DNA of 64,000 nucleotides. Origin: AC-37 sp036389835. Lineage in GTDB: Bacteria > Actinomycetota > Thermoleophilia > Solirubrobacterales > Thermoleophilaceae. The notes beneath the pieces were generated by a model. That model saw only the letters and a list, made by a program, of their open reading frames with translations, was not told where the DNA came from and did not search any database. How positions within the stretch are numbered: the first letter of the stretch is position 1; each line of letters starts with the position of its first letter. Below, in pieces: positions 23,840 to 31,873 of this stretch. The stretch covers positions 62,001 to 126,000 of the forward strand of contig DASVWC010000014.1 of assembly GCA_036389835.1 (NCBI GenBank), read 5' to 3'. The translations under genes were made by a program, and so were the position numbers.

Positions 23840-25239
23840 GGCGCGGGGTCGGTCACTCCGCTGAGCAGGCTCGTGTCCGAGCCCTGCCGCAACCTCAGCC
23901 GAGCGCTCCCGGGGTCCGGCGCGCTGACCTGGAACACCCGCTCGGCGCCTACGCTGACGCTGGCGATCTGCTCGAACCCCCCCGGCACCTCCTTCTCGAT
24001 CGCGACCGTTCCGGGCGCGGGCGCCCGCCCCCATACCTTCACCCCGCCGCCGGAGCGGATGAACACCAGCGGGAAGCGGAAGGCCGTGTAGGCCGGCTTG
24101 GCCCGGTCGGCCTCGATCGAGTCGCCGCGTTCGAACAGCCCGGAGCGGCCCATGAAGACCGACTCCGCCCGGTCGCGCAGGTTCCACCAGATCACCGCGT
24201 CGACGCCCTGGCGCCACAGCATGAACAGGGCGATCTGCGTCCAGGTGGCCTGGGTCTCGGGCGACGGATCGTCCCCGCCCCCCGCGAAGCCGAGCTCCGT
24301 GAGCCAGATCCGGCCCGCCTGCCGTGAGGAGATCGTGCCGGCGCGAGCCGCGAGCTTCAGCGCGCTCGTGATCTCGTCGAGCCGGATGCGTATGTCGCCC
24401 CGGTAGGGGGAGGGCACCCGTGGATCCTCCTGGGGATACGCGTGCACGGCATATGCGTCGAACGGCACGCGCCGGCACCTGTGCGCCTTGGTCCCGGCCG
24501 CGTTCACGCACAGGAGCTCGCGGGTGAAGTCACCCGGCGGGACGCCGAACGGGAGCCTGGCGAAGGGCGCGAGGCCCGAGGCCAGCACGAAGTTGTCCGC
24601 ACGGACCTTCTTCGCGCCGGCGTAGAAGGCGCGCAGCATGCCGCGGTAGTGGGCGACGCTCGCGACCCGCCCGCTCTTCGTCTGCGGCGTCATGTGGAAC
24701 GGGACGTTCGGCTCGTTCCAGGCCTGGAAGTAGCGGACCCGGGGCAGCGGATCGCCCTCTCCGTCGCGGCTGCGGCCGCTGAACCGCGCCGCGAGTGCGC
24801 GCGCGAAGTCGCCGAGCCCCTCGGCGCTCGGGCGCCACGTGCCGGGCCGCGCCTTGGCCTCCGACGGGCGGCCGCGGCCCTCGAACCAGCGCGGGGCGAT
24901 CCCCACCGCGAGGAGCGGCTGCATTCCCGCCGCGACGACGGCCCTGACCTCGGCGTCGACCTGAGCCCAGTCGTAGCCCTTCCAGCGGTGGTCGCGCGCC
25001 TGGGCCCGGCTCTTGGGCTTCCGCTTCTGGTAGTAGCGCCAGGAGACGCCGAGCCGGACGATCGACGAGTCGGCCTCCCTGGCGCGCGCCAGAGCCAGCT
25101 CGAGCTGGGCCCCCTTCAGCTCGCCCTGGAACGCGAACGGGTCCTGCATCCCGAGCGCCATCGGCGCCGGTGCCGCACCCGCGGGTGCGGCGGCGGCGAG
25201 CAGCGCGAGCGCGCAGGCGATGGCTAGGGCGAGACGCAC
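23836..25239 (-). CDS. exported clan GH-A-like glycoside hydrolase
   Basis: A 467-residue protein with a signal peptide (about 1-22, ending AGA). The (beta/alpha)8 domain (about 40-395) contains RLGVSWRYYQ, YFQAWNEPNVPF (predicted acid/base Glu in NEP), YAVHAYPQ and RIWLTELGF (predicted nucleophile Glu). The C-terminal about 75 residues look like a beta domain. The NEP and TELGF pair is diagnostic of retaining clan A glycosidases such as GH5/GH39-type enzymes. It would cleave a glycan outside the membrane, perhaps trimming or releasing the polymer made by this locus. GTG 25239 gives the shortest signal-bearing form. Linkage specificity is unknown. Confidence 0.82.
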   Translation of the reverse strand: MRLALAIACALALLAAAAPAGAAPAPMALGMQDPFAFQGELKGAQLELALARAREADSSIVRLGVSWRYYQKRKPKSRAQARDHRWKGYDWAQVDAEVRAVVAAGMQPLLAVGIAPRWFEGRGRPSEAKARPGTWRPSAEGLGDFARALAARFSGRSRDGEGDPLPRVRYFQAWNEPNVPFHMTPQTKSGRVASVAHYRGMLRAFYAGAKKVRADNFVLASGLAPFARLPFGVPPGDFTRELLCVNAAGTKAHRCRRVPFDAYAVHAYPQEDPRVPSPYRGDIRIRLDEITSALKLAARAGTISSRQAGRIWLTELGFAGGGDDPSPETQATWTQIALFMLWRQGVDAVIWWNLRDRAESVFMGRSGLFERGDSIEADRAKPAYTAFRFPLVFIRSGGGVKVWGRAPAPGTVAIEKEVPGGFEQIASVSVGAERVFQVSAPDPGSARLRLRQGSDTSLLSGVTDPAP

Positions 25240-25294
25240 GGTCCGGAACCTTAGGCCCCCCGGCCGCGGCCGGGGACGGTTACCCGGACGACCG

Positions 25295-25325
25295 CCGGGT
25301 GCGTCCCCGGTGGGGACGCACCCGG
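25295..25325 (-). terminator. strong stem-loop after the beta-helix gene
   Basis: A perfect 14-bp stem (CCGGGTGCGTCCCC / GGGGACGCACCCGG) with a 3-nt loop starts 22 nt past the stop of the 25347-26306 gene on the minus strand. It ends before the next minus-strand gene. There is no U-tract, as is common in high-GC actinobacteria. It fits a terminator or transcript-stabilising hairpin. Confidence 0.65.
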
Positions 25326-25346
25326 CTCTCGCCTACTTGCCGATCG

Positions 25347-26306
25347 TTACGTGCGGCGCGCGTGGCGCTTGGTGCGGGTCTCGGTGCCCGTCGGCGCCCC
25401 ATCGGTGTCGTTGCCTCGCAGGTTGTTGTCCTGCAACGAGGTCAGCGAGCCGCTGTTCACCGTTCGCACGCCGAATATGTTGTTCGTGATCTCGTTGCTC
25501 CCGAACCGGACGAGCGAGTTCAGGCCGTTCACGTGGATCCCCGCCCCGGTGTTGATCCGGTTGTCGGTGATCGAGTTGTAGGTCGCCACGACACTCGCGC
25601 GGCCGCCGTTCGTGCCCGTCGTCCCGCAGTTGGACGCGAAGTTGAACGCCGCGTCGGGGATGTTCGAGCTGGCCGTGATACCGCAGCCGTTCTCCTCGAT
25701 CTGGCTGTCGCGGACGATGGCGCGGTTGCCCTGGGTCGCACCGGTACCGGCGGCGGCCGGCGGGGCGACGAGGACGCCGTTGCCCGAGATGTCGTGGATG
25801 TGCGTGCGGTGGACGCTCACGCGAGCCCCGGCGTTGCTCGCCTCGACGTCCACGCCGTTGCGCACGAAGCCGAAGATCTCGCTGTCGAGGATCTTCACCG
25901 ACTTGGCCTGGAGGATCCGGATCCCGTTGAGGCCGGTCCCGATGCCGTTGATGTCGAGCCCGCGCAGCGTGACGGTGTCAGTGGCGGCAGCGTTCACGAC
26001 GATCGCGTTGGTGCCGCTCACGAGGACTCCGCCCTCGGTGTACTGGCACTTGATGGCGAGCGACTTGGTGATGGTCACGCCGCCGAAGCCGCCCGGGTCG
26101 AGGCAGTTGATCTCTCCCTTCGCGGCGGTCTTCGAGATCGCGCCGGCGAACGTCTTGCAGGGCGCGGTCCGGCTACACGGGTTCGCGTCGTCTCCGACTC
26201 CGGAGACCCATGTTCGAGTGGCCTGGGCCGAGGCGGAGGCGGGCAGGGCGAGGGCGATCAGCGCGATCGCGGGAACGGCTCTGAGTAGGCTGCGTGATCC
26301 AATCAT
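25347..26306 (-). CDS. exported right-handed parallel beta-helix protein
   Basis: A 319-residue protein. The signal peptide ends ASASAQ (about residue 28). Next comes the motif TWVSGVGDDANPCSRTAPCKTF (about 31-52) found at the start of many pectate-lyase-fold proteins. Stacked coils follow, with Asn ladders and repeated NG(I/V).(I/V) turns (LNGIRILQAKSVKILDSEIFGFVRNGVDVEAS). Cysteines at CSRTAPC and at ENGCGI/SNCG probably form disulfides. Such proteins bind or cleave carbohydrate, or act as structural surface proteins. No catalytic residues are evident. The ATG is clear. An A-tract/GTACTTGC element lies upstream and a strong hairpin lies after the stop, so it is probably monocistronic. Confidence 0.8.
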   Translation of the reverse strand: MIGSRSLLRAVPAIALIALALPASASAQATRTWVSGVGDDANPCSRTAPCKTFAGAISKTAAKGEINCLDPGGFGGVTITKSLAIKCQYTEGGVLVSGTNAIVVNAAATDTVTLRGLDINGIGTGLNGIRILQAKSVKILDSEIFGFVRNGVDVEASNAGARVSVHRTHIHDISGNGVLVAPPAAAGTGATQGNRAIVRDSQIEENGCGITASSNIPDAAFNFASNCGTTGTNGGRASVVATYNSITDNRINTGAGIHVNGLNSLVRFGSNEITNNIFGVRTVNSGSLTSLQDNNLRGNDTDGAPTGTETRTKRHARRT

Positions 26307-26338
26307 GCGACCACCCTAACTCGGGCGCATGGCTAAAA

Positions 26339-26363
26339 GCAAGTACTTTTTTTTGGCGCGCCC
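26339..26363 (-). promoter_or_regulatory. A-tract/GTACTTGC promoter-like element, second copy
   Basis: On the minus strand GGGCGC, 11 nt with an 8-A run, then GTACTTGC. TTGCTT with TTAGGG 17 nt downstream makes a plausible -35/-10 pair for the beta-helix gene starting at 26306. It matches the element at 8012-8035 in order and near-identical spacing. The A-run resembles an UP element or curved DNA. Confidence 0.5.
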
Positions 26364-26376
26364 GGAGTCGGGCGGG

Positions 26377-26817
26377 TCAGGACGACGCTTTCGCCCGCGT
26401 GGCCCGCCACTTGAGATCGCCGGTGGCGCCGCAGCGCTTCGACGTGACCCGGATGTGCCCGCGCACCGTCTTGGCGTCGAGCGCGAACCTCCCGCTGACG
26501 TGTACGCGGCCGTTCTGGTCGGGTGCCTCGTCGCTGTAGCTGACGAGACCGTTCGCATCGGCGTTGAACCGGTAGCCCCTGTCGGTCCGCTTCAGCCTGA
26601 AGTCGTTGAGCGACGTCCTGCCGGTCACCTCGCCGCACGGGAAGCTGATCGCGACGAGCTCCACCGAGCGCCCGGAGATGCGCATGAAGACGTCGGACGG
26701 CGCGCCGCTGCGGTACACGCTGCCCGACTTCGGCGCCTTGACGGTGGTGGCCGCGCCGGCGGCCGCCGGGAGCGCGAGTACGAGCGCGAGGGCGAGTCGC
26801 GTTGTGAGCCGGGTCAT
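26377..26817 (-). CDS. small exported protein of unknown function
   Basis: A 146-residue protein. The signal peptide ends AAAGAA (about residue 22). The mature protein of about 124 residues is beta-rich, with two Cys (FPCGEVTG and SKRCGATG) likely to pair, and segments such as VELVAISFPCG, DFRLKRTDRGYRF and HVSGRFALDAKTVRGHIRV. The layout resembles small exported beta-sandwich proteins common in this lineage, but I cannot name the family. ATG 26817 is chosen over the longer frame because GGAGGT lies 9 nt upstream and a normal signal sequence begins there. It follows the TSP3/RTX gene on the same strand, 130 nt away. Confidence 0.75.
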   Translation of the reverse strand: MTRLTTRLALALVLALPAAAGAATTVKAPKSGSVYRSGAPSDVFMRISGRSVELVAISFPCGEVTGRTSLNDFRLKRTDRGYRFNADANGLVSYSDEAPDQNGRVHVSGRFALDAKTVRGHIRVTSKRCGATGDLKWRATRAKASS

Positions 26818-26947
26818 CGGTCGCGTACCTCCAGGGTCAGGGCGGCTTTCCACTCGCCGCGGGCTCGGCTGTGCGATTCGGGGCACGCGACCAGCGTAGG
26901 ACCGGACTTCGCCAACCGCAACAGCGCGGGACTCGCCCGCCCGGCGC

Positions 26948-28261
26948 CTACCGCTTCGCGCGCTTGACCGTCTCGCAGCCCTTGACCACGTCGGTCCGGT
27001 CGGTGCGGGCCACGTCCTTGCCGGACCCGCAGTCGACGGTCTCGCGCTGCCCGTTGGCGGCGGCGATCGAGTCGTTGCCGGAGCCGCCCTTGTAGCTGTT
27101 CTTCGCCGCCCCGCCGTTCAGCTTGTCGTTGCCGGCGCCGCCGTTGAGCGAGTCCTTGCCGGCGCCGCCGTTGAGCGAGTCGTTGCCCGCGCCGCCCGAG
27201 AGCGAGTCGTTGCCGGCCGCGCCCGAGAGCGAGTCGTTGCCGGTGCCCCCGTCGAGGCGGTCGTTGCCCGCGCCGCCGTCGAGCTTGTCGCGGCCGCCGG
27301 CGCCGAAGAGGCGGTCGTTGCCCTCGGAGCCGGACAGCTTGTCGTTGCCGTCGGCGGTCTGCGCGGACCCCAGCTTCACGGTGTCGTTGCAGGCGTCTCC
27401 GAAGAGCGTGTCGTCGCCCTGGAGCCCGTTGATCACGTCGTTGCCGAGCAGGCCGCAGATCGTGTCCGCCCCGCTCGTCCCGTTCACCACGTCGTCGGCG
27501 TCGGACGTGGAGGGCGGCGGCGCGGCGCCGCCCGGGGCCGCCGCGTCCGCGCCGGAGCAGTCCTCGTCGATGCCGTTGCCGGGGGTGTCGGTGGCGCCGG
27601 GCCGGATCGCGGCGTTGGAGTCGTTGCAGTCGGCGTTGCTCTTCACGCCGTCGCCGTCGGCGTCGGGGAAGTCCGCGTCGGTGCCCGAGCAGTCCTCGTC
27701 CACCCCGTTGCCGGGGGTGTCGGCGGCGCCGGGCTTGATGTTCGGGTTGGCGTCGTTGCAGTCCTGCGGGTCGGGCGAGCCGTCCTTGTCGGCGTCCTCG
27801 CAGGCGTCACCCGTCCCGTCCTGGTCGGCGTCCTCCTGGCCGGGATTGACGTGGACCGGACAGTTGTCGAGCAGCGCGCCGGTCTCGTCCCGGTCGGCGA
27901 CCCCGTCGTTGTCGTCGTCTGGATCGCAGGCGTTACCGAGCGAGTCGCCGTCGGCGTTCGCCTGGTCGGCGTTCGCGAGCGCCACGCAGTTGTCCTTCGT
28001 GTCCGCGACCCCGTCGTTGTCGTCGTCGGAGTCGCAGGCGTCGCCCTGGCCGTCGGCGTCGACGTCCTCCTGCTCGGTGTTCGCCACCGTCGGGCAGTTG
28101 TCCGAGGCGTCCGCCCAGCCGTCGTCGTCCTGGTCGCCCTCAACCGCGACGGCGAAACCGGGCGCGGCGAGGCAGAGCGCGGTGAGCGCCACCACGAGAG
28201 CGAGTAGGGAGCGACCGACGGACAGATCGGGGACGGTACCGCTGCGCGCGCCCGCGCGCAA
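26948..28261 (-). CDS. exported TSP type-3 / MopE / RTX calcium-binding repeat protein
   Basis: A 437-residue acidic protein with a signal peptide (about 1-40). Residues about 42-155 carry thrombospondin type-3-like calcium repeats (DNCPTVANTEQEDVDADG, DACDSDDDNDGVAD). Two MopE-like metal-binding motifs follow (DCND.N..I.PGA.DTPGNG with DEDCSG). A Pro/Ala linker precedes about eleven RTX nonapeptides (GGAGNDSLNGG type, about 265-400). It ends in a basic segment with Cys pairs (VDCGSGKDVARTDRTD, KGCETVKR). All three motif types bind calcium or other metals, so the protein probably folds outside the cell in Ca2+. TTG 28261 is the only suitable start before the signal peptide. No type I secretion genes are nearby; Sec export is implied. 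Confidence 0.85.
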   Translation of the reverse strand: MRAGARSGTVPDLSVGRSLLALVVALTALCLAAPGFAVAVEGDQDDDGWADASDNCPTVANTEQEDVDADGQGDACDSDDDNDGVADTKDNCVALANADQANADGDSLGNACDPDDDNDGVADRDETGALLDNCPVHVNPGQEDADQDGTGDACEDADKDGSPDPQDCNDANPNIKPGAADTPGNGVDEDCSGTDADFPDADGDGVKSNADCNDSNAAIRPGATDTPGNGIDEDCSGADAAAPGGAAPPPSTSDADDVVNGTSGADTICGLLGNDVINGLQGDDTLFGDACNDTVKLGSAQTADGNDKLSGSEGNDRLFGAGGRDKLDGGAGNDRLDGGTGNDSLSGAAGNDSLSGGAGNDSLNGGAGKDSLNGGAGNDKLNGGAAKNSYKGGSGNDSIAAANGQRETVDCGSGKDVARTDRTDVVKGCETVKRAKR

Positions 28262-28286
28262 GCACCGGTTGCGGGATCAAGCGCGG

Positions 28287-29885
28287 CTAGGAGCGCACGG
28301 TCCGCGTCTTCGGCGCCGTCTTCCGGCAGCCTTCGTAGCTCCGGGTGCTGGTGGTCGTCAGCCGGCGCGTCGTGCGCGTGATGACCTTGACCGTGAAGCG
28401 CGCTTTGGCCGGCCGGGCGATCGAGACCGACCGGATCTGCTTGCCGCGGACGGTCCTCACGCGCTTGCCGTCGACGTACACGGTCACGCGGGTCGCCCGG
28501 CCGCCGCGGGGGCGGATCGGGAAGCGCAGCGTCTTCGCGAGCGCGCACGGCTCCTTCGCCCGCTCGAGCAGGTGCGGCTCGAAGTCGTGCCACTGGAGCT
28601 GGACGGTGCCCGCCGTCGACTCCCAGTTCGGGGTGATCTGCGTGCGAGGCGGGCCGCCGCCGCGCGAGCGGAGCTCGAACGAGACGGTGCCGTCGTGGGC
28701 CGCGCCGGCCGGAACGAAGACGTCCGCCGCCTGGATGAACGGCAGGCTGCCCACCACCGGGTCGCGCGTCAGGTCGGTCCGTCCGTTGCGGTTGCCGTCG
28801 AAGGTCAGGAAGGCGTTCACCTGCTTGCTGATCGGGCAGAGCTCCGGGGTGCAGATGTTGGTGCCGTCGATCAGGAGCTGGTCCGACTCCCCGGGCTGGT
28901 CGCCCCAGAGCTCCTTGTACCTGATGTTCGACGCCGTGAGGGCGCCCGGCCGGTAGGCGACGTACGGCCCGAGGGCGGCGGACACGAGCACCCGGACGGC
29001 GTGGTCGCTTCTCACGAAGGGCTCGCGGTAGAGGTGCAGCGTCAGGCGGCCGGGGATCGTGACCGCGAGCTCGTAGCGGCGGCCGGCCTCGACGGTGACC
29101 GGACCCCATCCGCCGCCGCCGACGGCCCCGTCGCTGATGGGCATGGAGTGGAGCGGCTCAGAGCCCGTCCGCCTGCCGTTCGAGTCCACCTCCCAGACGT
29201 CCGTGGTCGCCCCGCTCAGCCCGCTGTTCGAGGGGAAGTCCACCGTCTTGCCGGCGATCTGGATCGAGCCGGTCTCGGGAACGACGTCCGCGTGGGCGGG
29301 CGACCTGCCCGTGAGGAACCTGTAGAACTGGGCGAAGGACTCCGCCGACGTGCACGTCTGCACGTGCGTCTGATTCGGGATCGTCACGTTCTCGGCGCCC
29401 TCCATGTTCCGCCCGGCGGCTCCGCGCCCGGCCCAGACGGCCAGCGTCGGCACGCCTGGGTTCGACGCCTGGCCGTCGACGTTGACGTAGCGGCCGATCC
29501 TTCCCCGGCGCTCCGCTCCCTGGGCCGCGTCCGTCAGGTAGCGCTCCATGACGATGGTGCCGAGCGAGTGCGCCACCACGTCCACCTTCTGGCGCCCGGT
29601 GTGCTGCTGCATCGCGGCGATCGCGCGGTCGATCTGCTGCTCGACCTCGCTCGGGTCCGCCGCCGCCCGCGTCGAGTTGTAGTCGACCTCGTCGATCCAG
29701 TCCGCCGGGTAGCCGTTGCTCGTGAGGCGCATCGCCTGCGACTCGAACTGCGCGCCGGTGCCCTCGATGCCGTGGACGAAGATCACGCCGTTCTGGTCGA
29801 ACGCGGCGGTCGCGTTCGACGGGGCGAGCAGCGCCGCGATCAGCGCGGCGCAGCTCAGAACGAGACGACTGGATTGCCCTGCCAC
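28287..29885 (-). CDS. exported lipase/esterase with C-terminal repeat region
   Basis: A 532-residue protein with a signal peptide (about 1-28, ending NATAA). An alpha/beta-hydrolase domain follows with VIFVHGIEGT (oxyanion loop, about 34-43) and VDVVAHSLGT (nucleophile Ser107). Downstream segments include a TLHLYREPFV strand and VLTFDGNRNGRTDLTRDPVVG-like text resembling the C-terminal domains of actinobacterial lipase/PGAP1-like proteins. The last 110 residues are basic with FPIRPRGGRATRVTVYVDGKRV. It probably hydrolyses lipid or wax esters outside the cell. GTG 29885 was chosen for its Shine-Dalgarno site (GGAGGGG) 5 nt upstream and the signal peptide; the open frame continues far upstream without coding character. 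Confidence 0.85.
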   Translation of the reverse strand: MAGQSSRLVLSCAALIAALLAPSNATAAFDQNGVIFVHGIEGTGAQFESQAMRLTSNGYPADWIDEVDYNSTRAAADPSEVEQQIDRAIAAMQQHTGRQKVDVVAHSLGTIVMERYLTDAAQGAERRGRIGRYVNVDGQASNPGVPTLAVWAGRGAAGRNMEGAENVTIPNQTHVQTCTSAESFAQFYRFLTGRSPAHADVVPETGSIQIAGKTVDFPSNSGLSGATTDVWEVDSNGRRTGSEPLHSMPISDGAVGGGGWGPVTVEAGRRYELAVTIPGRLTLHLYREPFVRSDHAVRVLVSAALGPYVAYRPGALTASNIRYKELWGDQPGESDQLLIDGTNICTPELCPISKQVNAFLTFDGNRNGRTDLTRDPVVGSLPFIQAADVFVPAGAAHDGTVSFELRSRGGGPPRTQITPNWESTAGTVQLQWHDFEPHLLERAKEPCALAKTLRFPIRPRGGRATRVTVYVDGKRVRTVRGKQIRSVSIARPAKARFTVKVITRTTRRLTTTSTRSYEGCRKTAPKTRTVRS

Positions 29886-29923
29886 CGGCTCCCCTCCGAG
29901 TGAGTGGAGCACAGGGTAGGGCG

Positions 29924-31828
29924 CTACTCGCGCACGACGCGTGCACCGCAGCGGCGGTTGAACGCGTCGGCCGGGTTTCCGTATCCGCGGAGGCCCTTGA
30001 AGCACCAGATGGTCCCGTCGCGCTCCGAGACGTTGCGCGGAACCCTGAACGTGGTCGTCACGCGAGCGCGGCCGCGGCCGGTCTGCACCAGCCGCCCGGA
30101 ACCGAGCCGTGGATGGCTGCGGCCCTTGTCCTTGAGCAGGTAGAAGACGATCCGCCGGCCGCCGACGCGGAAGCCGCGGTCGGCGCGCAGCGACAGCCGC
30201 AGCTGGACGCGGTTCGGGCCGGCGCGGCGGTACTCGAGGTTGGCCTTCGGGTAGCCGTACACGTGGAGCGGCTTGGCCGCGGTGCCGTCCGGCACCCGGA
30301 CCCGATAGCGCGTGTTGCGCGGTGGCCGCGCCGTGAAGTAGACGGTGCCGTCGGCGTACGTCCGGCCGCGCGCGAGGCGCGCGTATCGGCCGTATGGATA
30401 GGAGTCCGCCTCGAGCACGACCTCGCGCGGCCCGTTCGCGCGAAGCGAGGACCCGAGGCCGCCGGCGAGCCCGACGCGCTTCCCGTAGGTCACGTCGAAG
30501 CCCGTCGCGGCCATGTCGATGCCGTCGGCGGCCGGTCGCAGAACGGGGGAGTACGCGTGAAGGAGCGTGCCGGAGGGGACCAGCACGACGCCCTGGCCGA
30601 CCGAGATCCCGGGCAGTGGGCCGCCGTACGAGTAGTAGCCGCCTGCCTTGATCTTCGTGCTCGACCGCAGCTCGCCGGTCGCGCGATCGAGGCCGACCAG
30701 GTGACCGTCGGCGCTCGTCGTGAACACGGTCTCCCCGACCGACACGGGGCGCAGCGGGAAGTCGTAGCTGGGCCCGCTGCCGGCCTGCTTGAAAGTCCAG
30801 CGGACGGCGCTCGACGCCAGCTCGATCGCCCGCGTGCCGCGCTGGCTCGTGACGCCCAGCTCGCCGGCGATCGCGTCGAGGGGGCCGCCGCTCACCGCAC
30901 CGCGGTCGACTCCGGTCGCGGCGTCGTATACCCAGCCGGACTCCGATCCCGTGTAGAGCTTCCCGTCGTGGACGATCCCGGCGCTGGCCTGGGAGCATCC
31001 GCCGCGCCGCTCCCTCGTCCAGGCGACCTCGCCGTCCGCCTGCCAAAGGGCGGCGGCGGCGCCGCAAGCGTCGGACAGGAACAGGCGGCGGTCGTCGAGT
31101 GCGGGCAGGGCCGAGCTGCTGTCGAGCGTCACCGTCCGCGTCCAGCGCAGCGCGCCCGTCGCCGAGTCGACCGCCCGGGCCGAGGCTCCGACCACCACGA
31201 ACGTGGTGCCGCCGCGGGCGATCGGCGCGGCGGCGTGGCTCTGGAGATCGAGGTCGGTCGTCCAGAGCGGGCGCCCGTCGTCGATCGCGAAACCTCGCAG
31301 CACGCCGTCCCCGTTCAGCGACACCACGACGTTGCCGTCGATGGCGATGTGGGCGCTGAAGTAGACGCCCGGCGTCGGCTGGCTCCACACCTGCCTGCCC
31401 GTGGCCGGGTCGAGTGCCACGACCCGCGAGCCGTAGCTGTCGCCGCCCTCGTTCGGCACGTTGACGATCACGCGGCCCGGGACGATCAGCGGCTGACTCG
31501 CCGCGGCCTTGAAGTCGACGGTCCACAGGGGCTCGAGCGGCCCGAAGACGGACTGGTCCGCGAACGACGCGGTGTTCTGCGGGTTGCCGCGGTAGGAGAC
31601 GACCTCGCCGCTGCCCGGTCCGGGCGTCGGCGGGCGCTCGCCGCGCGGTGGAGGGTTCGGCTCCGGCGAGGGCTCCGCCGGCGGCGGCAGCGGGATCGGC
31701 GGAACGCCCGGAAGCTGCGCCGGCGCGGGGGCGGGGCACAGGACGGCCGCGAGGACGGCCGCCGCGGCTGCCCGGAGGGGCGCGCCGGCCAGCGCCGTAC
31801 CGAGCCGCGAACCTCCAACCCTCCTCAC
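29924..31828 (-). CDS. exported PQQ-like (BamB-type) beta-propeller protein
   Basis: A 634-residue protein: signal peptide (about 1-37, ending PAPAQ), a Pro-rich linker (about 38-72), then a beta-propeller (about 75-440) made of PQQ-like blades. Typical blade signatures are VVALDPATGRQVWSQPTPG, AVDSATGALRWTRTV and LVGLDRATGELRSSTK. A C-terminal beta domain (about 450-634) has RVRVPDGTAAKPLHVYGYPK and Cys pairs near the end (IWCFKG, RRCGARV). PQQ-like propellers bind partner proteins or a cofactor. The Trp-docking pattern is kept, but dehydrogenase active-site residues are not evident, so a scaffold or binding role is more likely. It is co-oriented with the lipase 39 nt downstream. Confidence 0.82.
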   Translation of the reverse strand: MRRVGGSRLGTALAGAPLRAAAAAVLAAVLCPAPAPAQLPGVPPIPLPPPAEPSPEPNPPPRGERPPTPGPGSGEVVSYRGNPQNTASFADQSVFGPLEPLWTVDFKAAASQPLIVPGRVIVNVPNEGGDSYGSRVVALDPATGRQVWSQPTPGVYFSAHIAIDGNVVVSLNGDGVLRGFAIDDGRPLWTTDLDLQSHAAAPIARGGTTFVVVGASARAVDSATGALRWTRTVTLDSSSALPALDDRRLFLSDACGAAAALWQADGEVAWTRERRGGCSQASAGIVHDGKLYTGSESGWVYDAATGVDRGAVSGGPLDAIAGELGVTSQRGTRAIELASSAVRWTFKQAGSGPSYDFPLRPVSVGETVFTTSADGHLVGLDRATGELRSSTKIKAGGYYSYGGPLPGISVGQGVVLVPSGTLLHAYSPVLRPAADGIDMAATGFDVTYGKRVGLAGGLGSSLRANGPREVVLEADSYPYGRYARLARGRTYADGTVYFTARPPRNTRYRVRVPDGTAAKPLHVYGYPKANLEYRRAGPNRVQLRLSLRADRGFRVGGRRIVFYLLKDKGRSHPRLGSGRLVQTGRGRARVTTTFRVPRNVSERDGTIWCFKGLRGYGNPADAFNRRCGARVVRE

Positions 31829-31873
31829 TGCCGTCAGCGTACGGGAGGGCGAGCTTCGGCGCGCCCGCTGAGG

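Noticed and set aside
28258..28290. TTGCGC-17-TACCGT promoter overlapping the TTG start of the TSP3/RTX gene
   Set aside because: Accepting it would remove the only start codon that gives a normal signal peptide, and the hexamers are common by chance in such GC-rich DNA.
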